A DNA stretch of 41,010 bases from Bacteroidales bacterium (lineage in GTDB: Bacteria > Bacteroidota > Bacteroidia > Bacteroidales > VadinHA17): NCBI GenBank assembly GCA_017882305.1, contig JADGPU010000019.1, forward strand, positions 1 to 41,010. Direction: 5' to 3'. A model generated the notes under the pieces. It was not told the origin of the DNA and did no database searches. It was given only the letters and a program-made list of their open reading frames with translations. Positions 27,870-36,422 of this stretch are shown here, one piece after another. The translations under genes were made by a program, and so were the position numbers. Each line of letters begins with the position of its first letter. Position 1 is the stretch's first letter.

Positions 27870-28643
27870 ATGATGAAACTTCTTCCGTTTATGCCCGAAA
27901 GGCCCTTAAAGCCAAGAAATTCAGGTATCACAATGGTGATGGATAAAGGACTTAGTATCAGGGAAGCTGAAGACTTTATGTCGGTTGGAAGTGAGTATAC
28001 TGATTTTGTAAAACTTGGATTTGGCACATCGCTGATTACACCCGGCTTTGAAAAGAAAATCGCAATTTATAAGAAAGCAGGCGCTATACCATACTTTGGA
28101 GGTACTCTTTTTGAAGCATTTATTGTCAGAAATATGTTCAAAGAGTTCATTGAATTTCTTGATAAATACGAAATAGATTTGGTTGAGGTATCTGACGGGT
28201 CTTACGATATTGAGCATAAGAAAAAGCTCGAGTACATAAACAGTCTTGCTGAAAGAGGAACAGTCATATCAGAAGTTGGTTCCAAGAAAAAGGATGTTAT
28301 CTACTCTCCTGATGAATGGGTTGCAATGATGAAAGCTGAACTGAGTGCCGGATCTGTTAAGGTTATTGCTGAAGCGCGTGAATCAGGCACTACCGGAATC
28401 TATAATGAGGATGGCTCTGTTAATAACATGATAATCTGTGAAATTGCCGAACATGTCAAGCTGGAAAATGTCATCTGGGAAGCTCCTTTAAAATCGCAAC
28501 AATCATGGTTTATAAAGAGTTTTGGAGCTAATGTCAACCTTGGAAATATTGCACCACACGAAATAATACCATTGGAATCGCTGCGGCTGGGACTTCGTGG
28601 AGATACTTTTTTCCAGTTTCTGCCGGAAGAAATGAAACAGTAG
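27870..28643 (+). CDS. Phosphosulfolactate synthase (ComA-like) family protein
   Basis: 257 residues, a TIM-barrel size. Typical family features are the early DKG loop (GITMVMDKG), DFVKLGFGTS, the PYFGGTLFEAF segment, VEVSDGSYDI, ISEVGSKK, VIAEARESG(T)TGIY and the C-terminal GLRGDTF. In methanogens ComA adds sulfite to phosphoenolpyruvate to make phosphosulfolactate, the first step to coenzyme M. Members in Bacteroidota have no coenzyme M pathway, so the product may serve another sulfonate, or the enzyme may act differently. Two consecutive ATG codons (27870, 27873) are both possible starts. It sits 7 nt after the TPR gene and 44 nt before aroE. Confidence 0.85.
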   Translation: MMKLLPFMPERPLKPRNSGITMVMDKGLSIREAEDFMSVGSEYTDFVKLGFGTSLITPGFEKKIAIYKKAGAIPYFGGTLFEAFIVRNMFKEFIEFLDKYEIDLVEVSDGSYDIEHKKKLEYINSLAERGTVISEVGSKKKDVIYSPDEWVAMMKAELSAGSVKVIAEARESGTTGIYNEDGSVNNMIICEIAEHVKLENVIWEAPLKSQQSWFIKSFGANVNLGNIAPHEIIPLESLRLGLRGDTFFQFLPEEMKQ

Positions 28644-28687
28644 TTAAACAATTGCAGCTCATTTAACTAATCAAATAACTCCTGCAA

Positions 28688-29440
28688 ATGAGAAAATTTG
28701 GTCTCATTGGATATCCCCTCGGTCATTCATTCTCAAAAAAGTATTTTTCCGAAAAATTCATTCGTGAAAATATAAGTGATTGTCAGTATGATAATTATCC
28801 ATTAATCAGTATTGACCTCCTGGATGAATTAATTTCCAATAATTCTGATATTTACGGATTAAATGTAACTATCCCATATAAATCAGCTGTAATAAAATAC
28901 CTTGATTTTATTGATGGACAGGCTAAGTCTATTGGGGCTGTCAATGTATTGAAATTAAAAAGGAGTGGTGATGAAGTAGTATCAAAAGGTTTTAATACCG
29001 ATATTGACGGTTTCAGGAACTCTATTTTGCCATATCTCGGGGAAAAGGTTAATAATGCTCTGGTTCTTGGAACAGGAGGAGGTGCAAAAGCTGTATGTTA
29101 TGTCCTTAGAAAGCTTGGCATTAAAATAACTTCAGTGGACATAATCAAACTTGAAGGAGTATTAAACTATTCTGAAATTACCGACAATATATTGATCAAC
29201 AATCAGTTGATCGTCAATACAACACCTTTGGGCATGTTTCCTGATATAGTAAGAAAACCCGATCTGAATTACAGTTACCTCAATAAAGATCATATTCTTT
29301 TCGACCTTGTCTATAATCCGGAACTCACATCTTTTTTGAAAGCGGGAAAGGAGCAAGGTTGTACTATAATAAGTGGGATAAAAATGCTTTACGGTCAGGC
29401 TGAAAAAGCCTGGGAAATCTGGAATAATGACAGTTTGTAA
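28688..29440 (+). CDS. aroE: Shikimate dehydrogenase
   Basis: 250 residues, slightly short but complete. It reduces 3-dehydroshikimate to shikimate with NADPH in aromatic amino acid synthesis. Substrate-site residues S14 and S16 lie in GHSFSKKYF, catalytic K65 in NVTIPYKSAV, and D105 in FNTDIDGF. The dinucleotide loop is GTGGGAKAV (128-136). NTTPLGM and the final GxxMLxxQA segment (IKMLYGQAEKAW) are also conserved. It is the third gene of the TPR-comA-aroE group. No terminator is evident after it. Confidence 0.96.
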   Translation: MRKFGLIGYPLGHSFSKKYFSEKFIRENISDCQYDNYPLISIDLLDELISNNSDIYGLNVTIPYKSAVIKYLDFIDGQAKSIGAVNVLKLKRSGDEVVSKGFNTDIDGFRNSILPYLGEKVNNALVLGTGGGAKAVCYVLRKLGIKITSVDIIKLEGVLNYSEITDNILINNQLIVNTTPLGMFPDIVRKPDLNYSYLNKDHILFDLVYNPELTSFLKAGKEQGCTIISGIKMLYGQAEKAWEIWNNDSL

Positions 29441-29493
29441 ATATTTCGATAGCGACAAATAAATAATACTGGTTTATAAGAGTACCGCATTAT

Positions 29494-29847
29494 CTAACCA
29501 TCACTAGTCTTCCTGGCAGTTTTCCTCCTCATCCAGTACCGGGGATCGCATTCAATACACTCCTGTTTCCAGTAACCGGGAGTGACAAACGATCCTTCCC
29601 TGGTTTTCAGTTGTCTTTCATATATAGCGAAAACAGGATTAAAAATAAGATCTGTTACGCCAATTGTATATTTTAATTCTTCACCAGGTACCTCTGATGC
29701 TTCCTGCATCTCTTTTATTTCCAGGTTGTTGAAACTCAACAGATCGCTCAGGAAAGCACTTCGCTCGAGTGTAGCACCCGTCTCAATAATAGTACAGCGA
29801 ATGCCATCTATTTCTCCTATTATATGTTTTGCATTATCTATAGCCAT
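29494..29847 (-). CDS. Conserved-looking small protein of unknown function
   Basis: 117 residues, soluble. I do not recognise a family. The N-terminal half begins KHIIGEIDGIRCTIIETG, reading like a beta-strand pair around a G-D-G turn. The C-terminal part has CIECDPRYWMRRKTARKT, a C-x-x-C with aromatic and basic residues that could bind metal or nucleic acid, though one C-x-x-C alone is weak evidence. It is a single minus-strand gene between aroE and the repeats before nuoN. An antisense frame of 94 codons covers it, but codon use and the ATG context favour this strand. Confidence 0.6.
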   Translation of the reverse strand: MAIDNAKHIIGEIDGIRCTIIETGATLERSAFLSDLLSFNNLEIKEMQEASEVPGEELKYTIGVTDLIFNPVFAIYERQLKTREGSFVTPGYWKQECIECDPRYWMRRKTARKTSDG

Positions 29848-29888
29848 GACTTTTACAACTTATTAGTTCTTTTCTACACCTTTTTTTA

Positions 29889-29910
29889 CCCCCCAACCCC
29901 CCCAGGGGGG
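29889..29910. repeat. C-tract/G-tract hairpin
   Basis: Six C, AA, seven C, A, six G. The second C-tract and the G-tract pair across almost no loop, and the first C-tract can pair as an alternative. It is a sharp GC island in AT-rich sequence. Similar CCCCC/GGGGG elements are scattered through many Bacteroidota genomes (from memory). It lies upstream of the unknown 117-residue gene. Confidence 0.6.
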
Positions 29911-29930
29911 CCAGATACAATTATTTTTCT

Positions 29931-30045
29931 CAGTGTAACCCTGTGCTCCTCTGTGTCTCTCTGTGACAGTTCTTACATTTTATTTGATCATATTTTCTTT
30001 GCGACCTTAGTTCTTAAATCTTTGCGATCTTTGCGGTTAATGGAT
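29931..30045. repeat. Two single-arm relatives of the CTTTGTG hairpin family
   Basis: At 29931-29970 there are CAGTGTAAC, CCTGTG, CTCTGTG and CTCTGTG units at 9-10 bp spacing. At 29997-30045 there are CTTTGCG, CTTAGTT, CTTTGCG and CTTTGCG units. Both have the unit structure of copies A and B but no complementary second arm nearby. They look like solo or decayed members, and fill the spacer downstream of nuoN. Confidence 0.6.
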
Positions 30046-30058
30046 TTCTTGTTTTTAT

Positions 30059-31480
30059 CTAAACTCCGAAACTTAAATTTCTTATTGCCTCAAAGATTAT
30101 ACTTGCAAACCCGGTAACTACTATACCGGCAATACATATTCCCAAAGCGAACCGGGTAGGAAAATCACTTCTGAATTTTTCGACAGGATTTTCACTTTTG
30201 TTAATGAACATTGCTTTCACTACAAGGAGGTAATAGAATAACGAAATGATAGTATTCAGAACTGCAATCAGGACAAGTAGATAGTACCCTTTTTGAGCAG
30301 CTGCCGTGAATAAAAAGAATTTTCCGAAAAATCCTGCAACAGGAGGGATTCCCGCGAGAGAGAATAATGCCAGAGTCATTATCAGGCTGAGTTTCGGATT
30401 TGTCTGATAAAGGCCATTATAATCATCAATGTTTTCCTTCCCGGTGGCGTTTGAAATAGCTGTCACAACTCCGAAAGCACCCAGATTTGAAAAAATGTAT
30501 ACAAGAATATAATAAATTACTGATGCCATTCCAAGCTGGTTTCCGCCAATCAGGCCTAAAAGAATATATCCCGCCTGCGATATCGATGAAAATGCAAGGA
30601 ATCGCTTCAGATTCTGTTGACGGATGGCAAAAAGATTACCAATAGTCATTGTCAGAACAGACGTAACATAAATCGTTTTCTGCCACGTTGCAATTATAAC
30701 TGGAAATACTGTGAAGAGGATAATTATTAAAATAAACACTGCCGCGCCTTTCGAAATAACAGATAGATATGATGTTATATTTACAGGTGAACCTTCATAT
30801 ACATCCGCCGTCCAGAGATGGAAAGGAACGATTGATATTTTAAAGGCCATTCCGGCAAAAAAGAAGATGAACCCGAGTATCTGAAGATTATTATTACCAA
30901 AGAGTTTAGCTACTTCGCTGAAGTACAGGGTTCCTGTGGTTCCATAAATCATAGATAATCCATATAACAGAATACCAGACGATAAAGCAGATGACAAAAT
31001 GAGCTTAATACCTGCTTCCGCAGATTTGTTCTTGTAGCGATCGTATGCAGCAAGAGCTGCTATTGGAATTGTAGCAAGTTCTATTCCAATATAAAATATT
31101 AAAAAATGACCAGCTGAAATCATGAAATTCATTCCGACCAGGGTCGAAATTAGCAATAAAAAATACTCACTTATTTTTTCGGAATTCTCTTCTTTTTTAA
31201 GCCATGTAACCGACTGGATAAATACCAGTAACACACCTATATTCAGGATATTCTTCATAAGAAGCGTGGTACCTGATGAAATATACATACCTCCAAAGAG
31301 CGATCCGGAAGGAGAAGGTATGAAGCCTATGATCGTAATGACTCCGAAAAGGATTATTGAAAAAAGACTTATACCTTTCTTTTTATCAGGATCCCAGAAT
31401 ATCTCGGCAATTAATACCGAAAGAGCTGCAGCAATCAGCAGCAATTCATGACGCATTATTAAAAAAGTACCTAAGCTCAT
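30059..31480 (-). CDS. nuoN: NADH-quinone oxidoreductase subunit N
   Basis: 473 residues with about 14 hydrophobic helices. It is one of the three antiporter-like proton-pumping subunits of complex I. VPFHLWTADVYEGSP and the following S-V-I-S-K-G-A-A-V helix are the NuoN version of the conserved lysine/histidine channel region; SQAGYILLGL and LAGIPPVAGFFGKFF also match. It is the last gene of the nuo operon, 37 nt after nuoM. The sequence downstream holds repeats rather than a clear terminator. Confidence 0.96.
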   Translation of the reverse strand: MSLGTFLIMRHELLLIAAALSVLIAEIFWDPDKKKGISLFSIILFGVITIIGFIPSPSGSLFGGMYISSGTTLLMKNILNIGVLLVFIQSVTWLKKEENSEKISEYFLLLISTLVGMNFMISAGHFLIFYIGIELATIPIAALAAYDRYKNKSAEAGIKLILSSALSSGILLYGLSMIYGTTGTLYFSEVAKLFGNNNLQILGFIFFFAGMAFKISIVPFHLWTADVYEGSPVNITSYLSVISKGAAVFILIIILFTVFPVIIATWQKTIYVTSVLTMTIGNLFAIRQQNLKRFLAFSSISQAGYILLGLIGGNQLGMASVIYYILVYIFSNLGAFGVVTAISNATGKENIDDYNGLYQTNPKLSLIMTLALFSLAGIPPVAGFFGKFFLFTAAAQKGYYLLVLIAVLNTIISLFYYLLVVKAMFINKSENPVEKFRSDFPTRFALGICIAGIVVTGFASIIFEAIRNLSFGV

Positions 31481-31517
31481 ATTATAATATTATCCAAAAC
31501 ATTTATAAATAGACAGT

Positions 31518-33023
31518 TCAAAATGGGTTAAGTGCTAAAATCTTTTCAATAATAGGATGAAGACTAATTCCAATCATTGTTGAGAGCCAGAATGGTGCCA
31601 GACCAATTGCAGCTACTGACCCTATCAATGTTACCACCGAAATTTTTTCAAACCATTTTGCATCGGGCAGATGTTCAAAATGCTCATTTGTTGTTGGGCC
31701 GAGTAATAAAATTGCGACTACCCTGAGAATATATACTGCCGTTATAACTATGGAAGATACCGCCAGTATAGTCACGATCCGGTAAAAGAGTTCAGGATGC
31801 TGGAAAGCTCCAACGAATATTGTCATTTCAGCAACAAAACCACTTAGTCCCGGAAGTCCTAGTGAAGCCAGACCTGCAATTACATAACAAACAGACAGGA
31901 AGGGAATGATTTTCATCAATCCACCCATCTCGTTAATCATCCTGGTATGTGTACGTCCATAGAGCATGCCAATAAGAGCAAAGAATAAGGCTGTCATCAA
32001 ACCGTGAGAGATCATCTGGATTATTGCTCCGTTCATGGCTGTCTGATTCATCATCAGTACAGCAAAAAGCACGAGTCCGCAGTGACTCACTGAGGAGTAG
32101 GCATTGATGTATTTGAGATCCTTCTGGGCAATTGCTCCGAAAGCTCCGTAAATGACACTGATTGAAGTAAGTATAATAAATATCCAGGATAACTCATGCG
32201 CAGCTTCAGGCATAAGAAAAATGGCTACCCTGAAAGCGCCGTAACCTCCGAGTTTCATCAAAACGCCTGCATGTAACATTGAAACGGCAGTTGGAGCAGA
32301 GGCGTGTCCGTCGGGTGACCAGGTATGAAAAGGGAATAATGCTCCAAGGACTCCAAATCCTACAAATGTTAAGGGGAAAAATATTCTCTGGGCAGGTAAA
32401 GGGATGACTACTTTTGAGATCTCAAGAATGTTAAATGTAAGCCGGCTTCCATCAGGGGAAGAATTAAAATAAATTCCGAGTAAACCTACCAGAAGCAGAG
32501 CTGATCCGCCCATAAGCATGAGGGTCAGTTTCATTGCCGAGTACTCTTTTGGTCCCGTACCCCAAATTCCTATCAACAAATACATTGGTATAACTGCAAG
32601 TTCGTAAAACAGGAACATGGTAAAGAGATCGATAGAGATAAAAAAACCGAAAACCCCTGAAGCCAGGAGAATAAGGGAAACAAAAAATTCTTTTCTGAGA
32701 AACTCAACTTCCCATGAGGCAAAGATCCCGGCAAAAACAACCAAAGATGTCAGTGTTATCATTGCAACAGAGATACCATCTACTCCAACCGCATAATGAA
32801 TGTTAAGACTTTTAAACCATAAATAATCTTTTACAAATAACATCTCATCGTTATTTCCTGCATGACGGGCAGTAAGATACAGGATAACAAGGCTTGCAGC
32901 CATTAATAATTGGAGGCCCATGCCAAAAGCCGATACCATGCGAACCTGACGTGTGTCTTTTAAGAGCAGGATAGCAATGATTGTCAACACCGGAATTACT
33001 ACAAACAGAGATAAAATATCCAT
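31518..33023 (-). CDS. nuoM: NADH-quinone oxidoreductase subunit M
   Basis: 501 residues, about 14 membrane helices, an antiporter-like proton channel of complex I. The conserved ELAVIPMYLLIGIWG helix carries the key glutamate. FPFHTWSPDGHASAPTAVS and MLHAGVLMKLGGYG follow, with the channel lysine, then AYSSVSHCGLV and GLPGLSGFVAE. Family length is normal. It is 28 nt downstream of nuoL and 37 nt upstream of nuoN in the single nuo transcript. Confidence 0.97.
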   Translation of the reverse strand: MDILSLFVVIPVLTIIAILLLKDTRQVRMVSAFGMGLQLLMAASLVILYLTARHAGNNDEMLFVKDYLWFKSLNIHYAVGVDGISVAMITLTSLVVFAGIFASWEVEFLRKEFFVSLILLASGVFGFFISIDLFTMFLFYELAVIPMYLLIGIWGTGPKEYSAMKLTLMLMGGSALLLVGLLGIYFNSSPDGSRLTFNILEISKVVIPLPAQRIFFPLTFVGFGVLGALFPFHTWSPDGHASAPTAVSMLHAGVLMKLGGYGAFRVAIFLMPEAAHELSWIFIILTSISVIYGAFGAIAQKDLKYINAYSSVSHCGLVLFAVLMMNQTAMNGAIIQMISHGLMTALFFALIGMLYGRTHTRMINEMGGLMKIIPFLSVCYVIAGLASLGLPGLSGFVAEMTIFVGAFQHPELFYRIVTILAVSSIVITAVYILRVVAILLLGPTTNEHFEHLPDAKWFEKISVVTLIGSVAAIGLAPFWLSTMIGISLHPIIEKILALNPF

Positions 33024-33051
33024 AATTAAAAGTCTTTTTCTAAATTATCAG

Positions 33052-34971
33052 TTATTTCCACAGGTATATAAATAATATCGCCAGCATGATCGCCCCCGTA
33101 ATGAAGATAAAAGCATATTTCTGTAACTGGCCCGATTGAAATCCTCTTATCCTGAAAGAGACATTTTGCGTTACATTGGCAATTGCATTCATTGTTGCGT
33201 CAACAACATGCCGGTCGAACCATGCAACCGGCTCTGATATAAACCTGAAGATGATCTTTTTTGTAACAAACAGATACAGTTCATCAATATAAAACTTATT
33301 GTAAACCCATTTATAACTATACTTAAATGTTACGGCAAGTTTTTCGGGTATAGCACTCTCCTTTTTGTACATTATGTATGCAATTCCTATTCCTAATAAG
33401 CCAATCAGTACCGAAGGTATTGCGATCATCATCTCAATTTCACTTTCCAGTATTTTGCCATCCGAAGTAACCAGTTTATTAAAAGGAATAAATCCTGTGA
33501 TTATACATCCAATTGCCAGAATAATTAATGGTACAGTCATCGTTGCGGGAGCTTCATGTGGTGTATGGTGATATTGAGTTTCTTTTCCCCAGAAAATACT
33601 AAAGTAGAGCCTGAACATGTAAAATGCAGTAAGACCTGCAACGGCATACTCAACTGCGAAGAGAATTTTATTACTGTGGAATGCGGCTGCGAGTATTTCA
33701 TCTTTGCTGAAAAACCCTGATAGAGGAGGAATTCCTGCAATGGTGAGACATGCTATCAAAAAAGTAATGTGAGTTACAGGCAGATATTTACGAAGTCCAC
33801 CCATTTCAGTCATATAATTACTGTGAACAGCATGTATAATTGCGCCTGCTCCGAGGAAAAGCAATGCCTTAAACATTGCGTGTGTAAAGAGATGGAACAT
33901 AGATGCCATATATCCTAAACCCTCGTGTCCGCCATAACCAGCTACCCCCAGGGCAAGCATCATATACCCGATCTGCGACATAGTTGAATATGCCAGAACC
34001 CTTTTAATGTCAGTTTGGGTGCAGGCAATAACTGCTGCAAAGAGTGAAGAAAAGGCCCCTACATATGCAACTACTTTGAGCGCTACAGGTGCTGATAAAG
34101 CATATATGGGAAACATTCTTGCAACAAGATAAACTCCTGCTACAACCATTGTTGCTGCATGGATAAGAGCCGAAACAGGCGTCGGGCCCTCCATGGCATC
34201 AGGGAGCCAGATATGGAATGGGAACATAGCTGATTTACCTACACCACCCATAAACACGAAGATCATTGACCATGTCATTACTGACAAGCCAAGGAAGGCA
34301 ATACCACCACCCTGTGTAATGGCTGATCCCGTCGGATTGGTCAGGGTTATGAAATCAAATGTCTTTGTATTAAATGATAAAATAAGAATACCGATCAGAA
34401 ATCCGAGATCTGCAAATCGTGTAACAATAAATGCTTTTTTTGAAGCTCTTACGGCTGATGGCTTCTGGTAGTAAAATCCAATAAGTATAAAAGATGAGAC
34501 GCCGACAAGTTCCCAGAAGATATACATCTGGAAAATATTTGTAGCTAAAACCAATCCCAGCATTGAAAAACTGAACAAAGAAAGAAACGCAAAGAAACGC
34601 TCGAAACCTTTTTCATCCTTCATATATCCAAGGCTATATATATGAACCATGAATGAAACTGTACTTATTACTACCAGCATCATAACAGAAATAGGGTCAA
34701 GCAATACACCCAAATCTATGTGAAGCTTATCGGTGAACTGTAGCCATGTAAAATTCAAAGCTGTGATTTTTTGATAAGCTCCATCTACCTTCTCACTCGT
34801 AAAAAAGTATTTGAATGCTGTAATATAGGATAGCACTGTAATTATACCCAGTCCACCTGTACCAAATAAACCTGAAAGTTTTGGTTTAAGCTTATGGCCT
34901 GCCAATCCAAGCAGAAGAAACATTAAGAAAGGTAGGAGAGGAATCCAAATTGTGTAACTGAAATTTATCAT
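33052..34971 (-). CDS. nuoL: NADH-quinone oxidoreductase subunit L
   Basis: 639 residues with about 16 membrane helices. It is the distal antiporter-like subunit with the long lateral helix (C-terminal region after about 500). Landmarks: FFAFLSLFSFSMLGLVLA, FWELVGVSSFILIGF with the conserved glutamate, FPFHIWLPDAMEGPTPVSAL, HAATMVVAGVYL, AYSTMSQIGYM and PPLSGFFSKDE. Length is typical. An 86-nt spacer with an 8-bp tandem repeat separates it from nuoK upstream, the longest gap in the operon. Confidence 0.97.
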   Translation of the reverse strand: MINFSYTIWIPLLPFLMFLLLGLAGHKLKPKLSGLFGTGGLGIITVLSYITAFKYFFTSEKVDGAYQKITALNFTWLQFTDKLHIDLGVLLDPISVMMLVVISTVSFMVHIYSLGYMKDEKGFERFFAFLSLFSFSMLGLVLATNIFQMYIFWELVGVSSFILIGFYYQKPSAVRASKKAFIVTRFADLGFLIGILILSFNTKTFDFITLTNPTGSAITQGGGIAFLGLSVMTWSMIFVFMGGVGKSAMFPFHIWLPDAMEGPTPVSALIHAATMVVAGVYLVARMFPIYALSAPVALKVVAYVGAFSSLFAAVIACTQTDIKRVLAYSTMSQIGYMMLALGVAGYGGHEGLGYMASMFHLFTHAMFKALLFLGAGAIIHAVHSNYMTEMGGLRKYLPVTHITFLIACLTIAGIPPLSGFFSKDEILAAAFHSNKILFAVEYAVAGLTAFYMFRLYFSIFWGKETQYHHTPHEAPATMTVPLIILAIGCIITGFIPFNKLVTSDGKILESEIEMMIAIPSVLIGLLGIGIAYIMYKKESAIPEKLAVTFKYSYKWVYNKFYIDELYLFVTKKIIFRFISEPVAWFDRHVVDATMNAIANVTQNVSFRIRGFQSGQLQKYAFIFITGAIMLAILFIYLWK

Positions 34972-34984
34972 ATAAAGAGTTTCC

Positions 34985-35016
34985 TAAAGTTGTAAAGTTT
35001 TAAAGTTGTAAAGTTG
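34985..35016. repeat. 8-bp tandem repeat TAAAGTTK x4 between nuoK and nuoL
   Basis: Units at 34985-34992, 34993-35000, 35001-35008 and 35009-35016 read TAAAGTTG, TAAAGTTT, TAAAGTTG and TAAAGTTG. The array is in the transcribed leader of nuoL within the nuo operon, and is followed toward nuoK by GCACAC and CGCACACC stretches. Copy number could vary by slippage without disturbing a reading frame. Confidence 0.85.
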
Positions 35017-35057
35017 TTACTGCACACTTCATATCGCAAACCGCACACCGATTATTA

Positions 35058-35375
35058 TCAGAATTTCAATTCATTAACGTCTTCCACGTTTATTGTTGTA
35101 AACCGCCTGTAAATATTAATTATTATGGCAATCGCAACTGCAGCCTCAGATGCTGCAACAGCAATTATAAACAGGCTGAAAAACATACCTTCCAGCTTAT
35201 GCGGATAGAGATACCGGTTGAATGCCAGAAAATTTATATTTACCGAATTCAAAATCAATTCTACTGACATTAGTATTGTGATCAGGTTCCGGCGAGTCAG
35301 GAAGCCGTAAACTCCCGCGAAGAACATTATTGTTGCCAGAATTAAAAAGTATTGTATTGGTATGCCTGAGTTCAT
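35058..35375 (-). CDS. nuoK: NADH-quinone oxidoreductase subunit K
   Basis: 105 residues, three helices. The membrane glutamates essential for proton transfer are in MSVELILNSVN (helix 2) and near SEAAVAIAI (helix 3). Length is normal. It starts 1 nt after the nuoJ stop. Confidence 0.96.
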   Translation of the reverse strand: MNSGIPIQYFLILATIMFFAGVYGFLTRRNLITILMSVELILNSVNINFLAFNRYLYPHKLEGMFFSLFIIAVAASEAAVAIAIIINIYRRFTTINVEDVNELKF

Positions 35376-35376
35376 A

Positions 35377-35913
35377 TTATTCCTGATTTAATTTTGGTAA
35401 TCCTATCGTTTTTGGTGCTCCTTTTTTTGCCACTACAATTGCTGCAACCATGGCTGCAAGAAGTAATACTGATATCACCTCAAATGGAAGTACATATCCG
35501 TCATAATCAACCGACAACAAGCTTTTTCCTATTAATCTCATATTTACCTCTTTTGCTGCCTCGGTAGTGGCTGAAAATGTGTAATCGAGAATGGTTATAA
35601 TTGATAGAATAGCTCCTGTCATAGCTGCAATTGCCGAAAAAATGTTCTTCTTCCAGCCGGAAGATTCAAATTTCTGGCTTATATGACTTGTAAGGAGAAT
35701 AGAGAAAATGATCAGAACAACAATCCCACCTGCATAAAGAGTAAGCTGAACAGCTGCAAGAAACTGATAATTCAGCATGAAATAAAGTCCTGAAGTTGAT
35801 ACCAGAACAAACAGAAGATAAACTGCAGCTCTGAGTATCTTGCGGCTGGTAACCGTTAAAATTGAAAATACAATTATCATTGCAGAAAAAAGAATAAACA
35901 TAATCGAAGCCAT
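35377..35913 (-). CDS. nuoJ: NADH-quinone oxidoreductase subunit J
   Basis: 178 residues, five hydrophobic helices with the conserved YFMLNYQFLAAVQLTLYAGG segment of helix 3 and LPFEVISVLLLAAMVAAIV at helix 5. It forms part of the membrane arm near the quinone channel. I use the ATG at 35913, which overlaps the nuoI stop (TGATG) and has AAAGGAG (35921-35927) 7 nt upstream. A GTG one codon earlier is the alternative. Confidence 0.95.
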   Translation of the reverse strand: MASIMFILFSAMIIVFSILTVTSRKILRAAVYLLFVLVSTSGLYFMLNYQFLAAVQLTLYAGGIVVLIIFSILLTSHISQKFESSGWKKNIFSAIAAMTGAILSIITILDYTFSATTEAAKEVNMRLIGKSLLSVDYDGYVLPFEVISVLLLAAMVAAIVVAKKGAPKTIGLPKLNQE

Positions 35914-36392
35914 CACTCAACTCCTTTCATTAATTGTGAACCTGGTTTATTTAATGTTTTTATAAGAAGCGCCCTGTTAAAGACAGCATGTTCAAATTTC
36001 TGAGAAAAGGCCAGAGCATTTGAAGGACATGTCTTAACACATAAAGCGCAGAAAGTACACATACCTAATCTGTAGATATGTTTGTCGATAGCCCTTTTCT
36101 TCTTTCCATCCTCAGTAATAATTGTTTTAGAGATTATTTCAATTGTACCATTCGGACAATTCAGTTCACAAATCCCGCAACCAGTGCACTTATGTTCATT
36201 TTTTTCATTATGTGGCATAACCACCTCACCTTTGAAACGGTCGAACATGACTAGATCTTTACGGTTGGATGGGTATTTTTGAGTTATGATTGTACCTGGT
36301 CTGAAAAAATATGATCCTGTGACCTTCATGCCTTTCAGCAGTGACCACACACCTAATATTATTTCCTTCAGATAATTTATTATACTTCTCAT
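35913..36392 (-). CDS. nuoI: NADH-quinone oxidoreductase subunit I
   Basis: 159 residues. It carries the two 4Fe-4S clusters (N6a, N6b) that pass electrons to NuoB. Cysteines are C69, C72, C75, C79 and C112, C115, C118, C122, two standard ferredoxin motifs. The N-terminal amphipathic part (IILGVWSLLKGMKVT) is normal for the family. In complexes lacking NuoEFG this is the most upstream iron-sulfur subunit and the probable entry for electrons from ferredoxin or another donor. Its stop overlaps nuoJ; nuoH lies 30 nt upstream. Confidence 0.97.
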   Translation of the reverse strand: MRSIINYLKEIILGVWSLLKGMKVTGSYFFRPGTIITQKYPSNRKDLVMFDRFKGEVVMPHNEKNEHKCTGCGICELNCPNGTIEIISKTIITEDGKKKRAIDKHIYRLGMCTFCALCVKTCPSNALAFSQKFEHAVFNRALLIKTLNKPGSQLMKGVE

Positions 36393-36422
36393 TCAGAGAT
36401 ATATATTTATAGTTATTTATTA

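Noticed and set aside
29582..29866. 94-codon plus-strand frame over the unknown 117-residue gene
   Set aside because: It is antisense to a better-looking frame and its composition (serine/isoleucine-rich, no motif) is that of a shadow frame.
30000..30045. CTTTGCG units considered as a CRISPR-like array
   Set aside because: Units are 7-9 bp with irregular short spacing and no spacer-repeat structure; they fit the hairpin repeat family.
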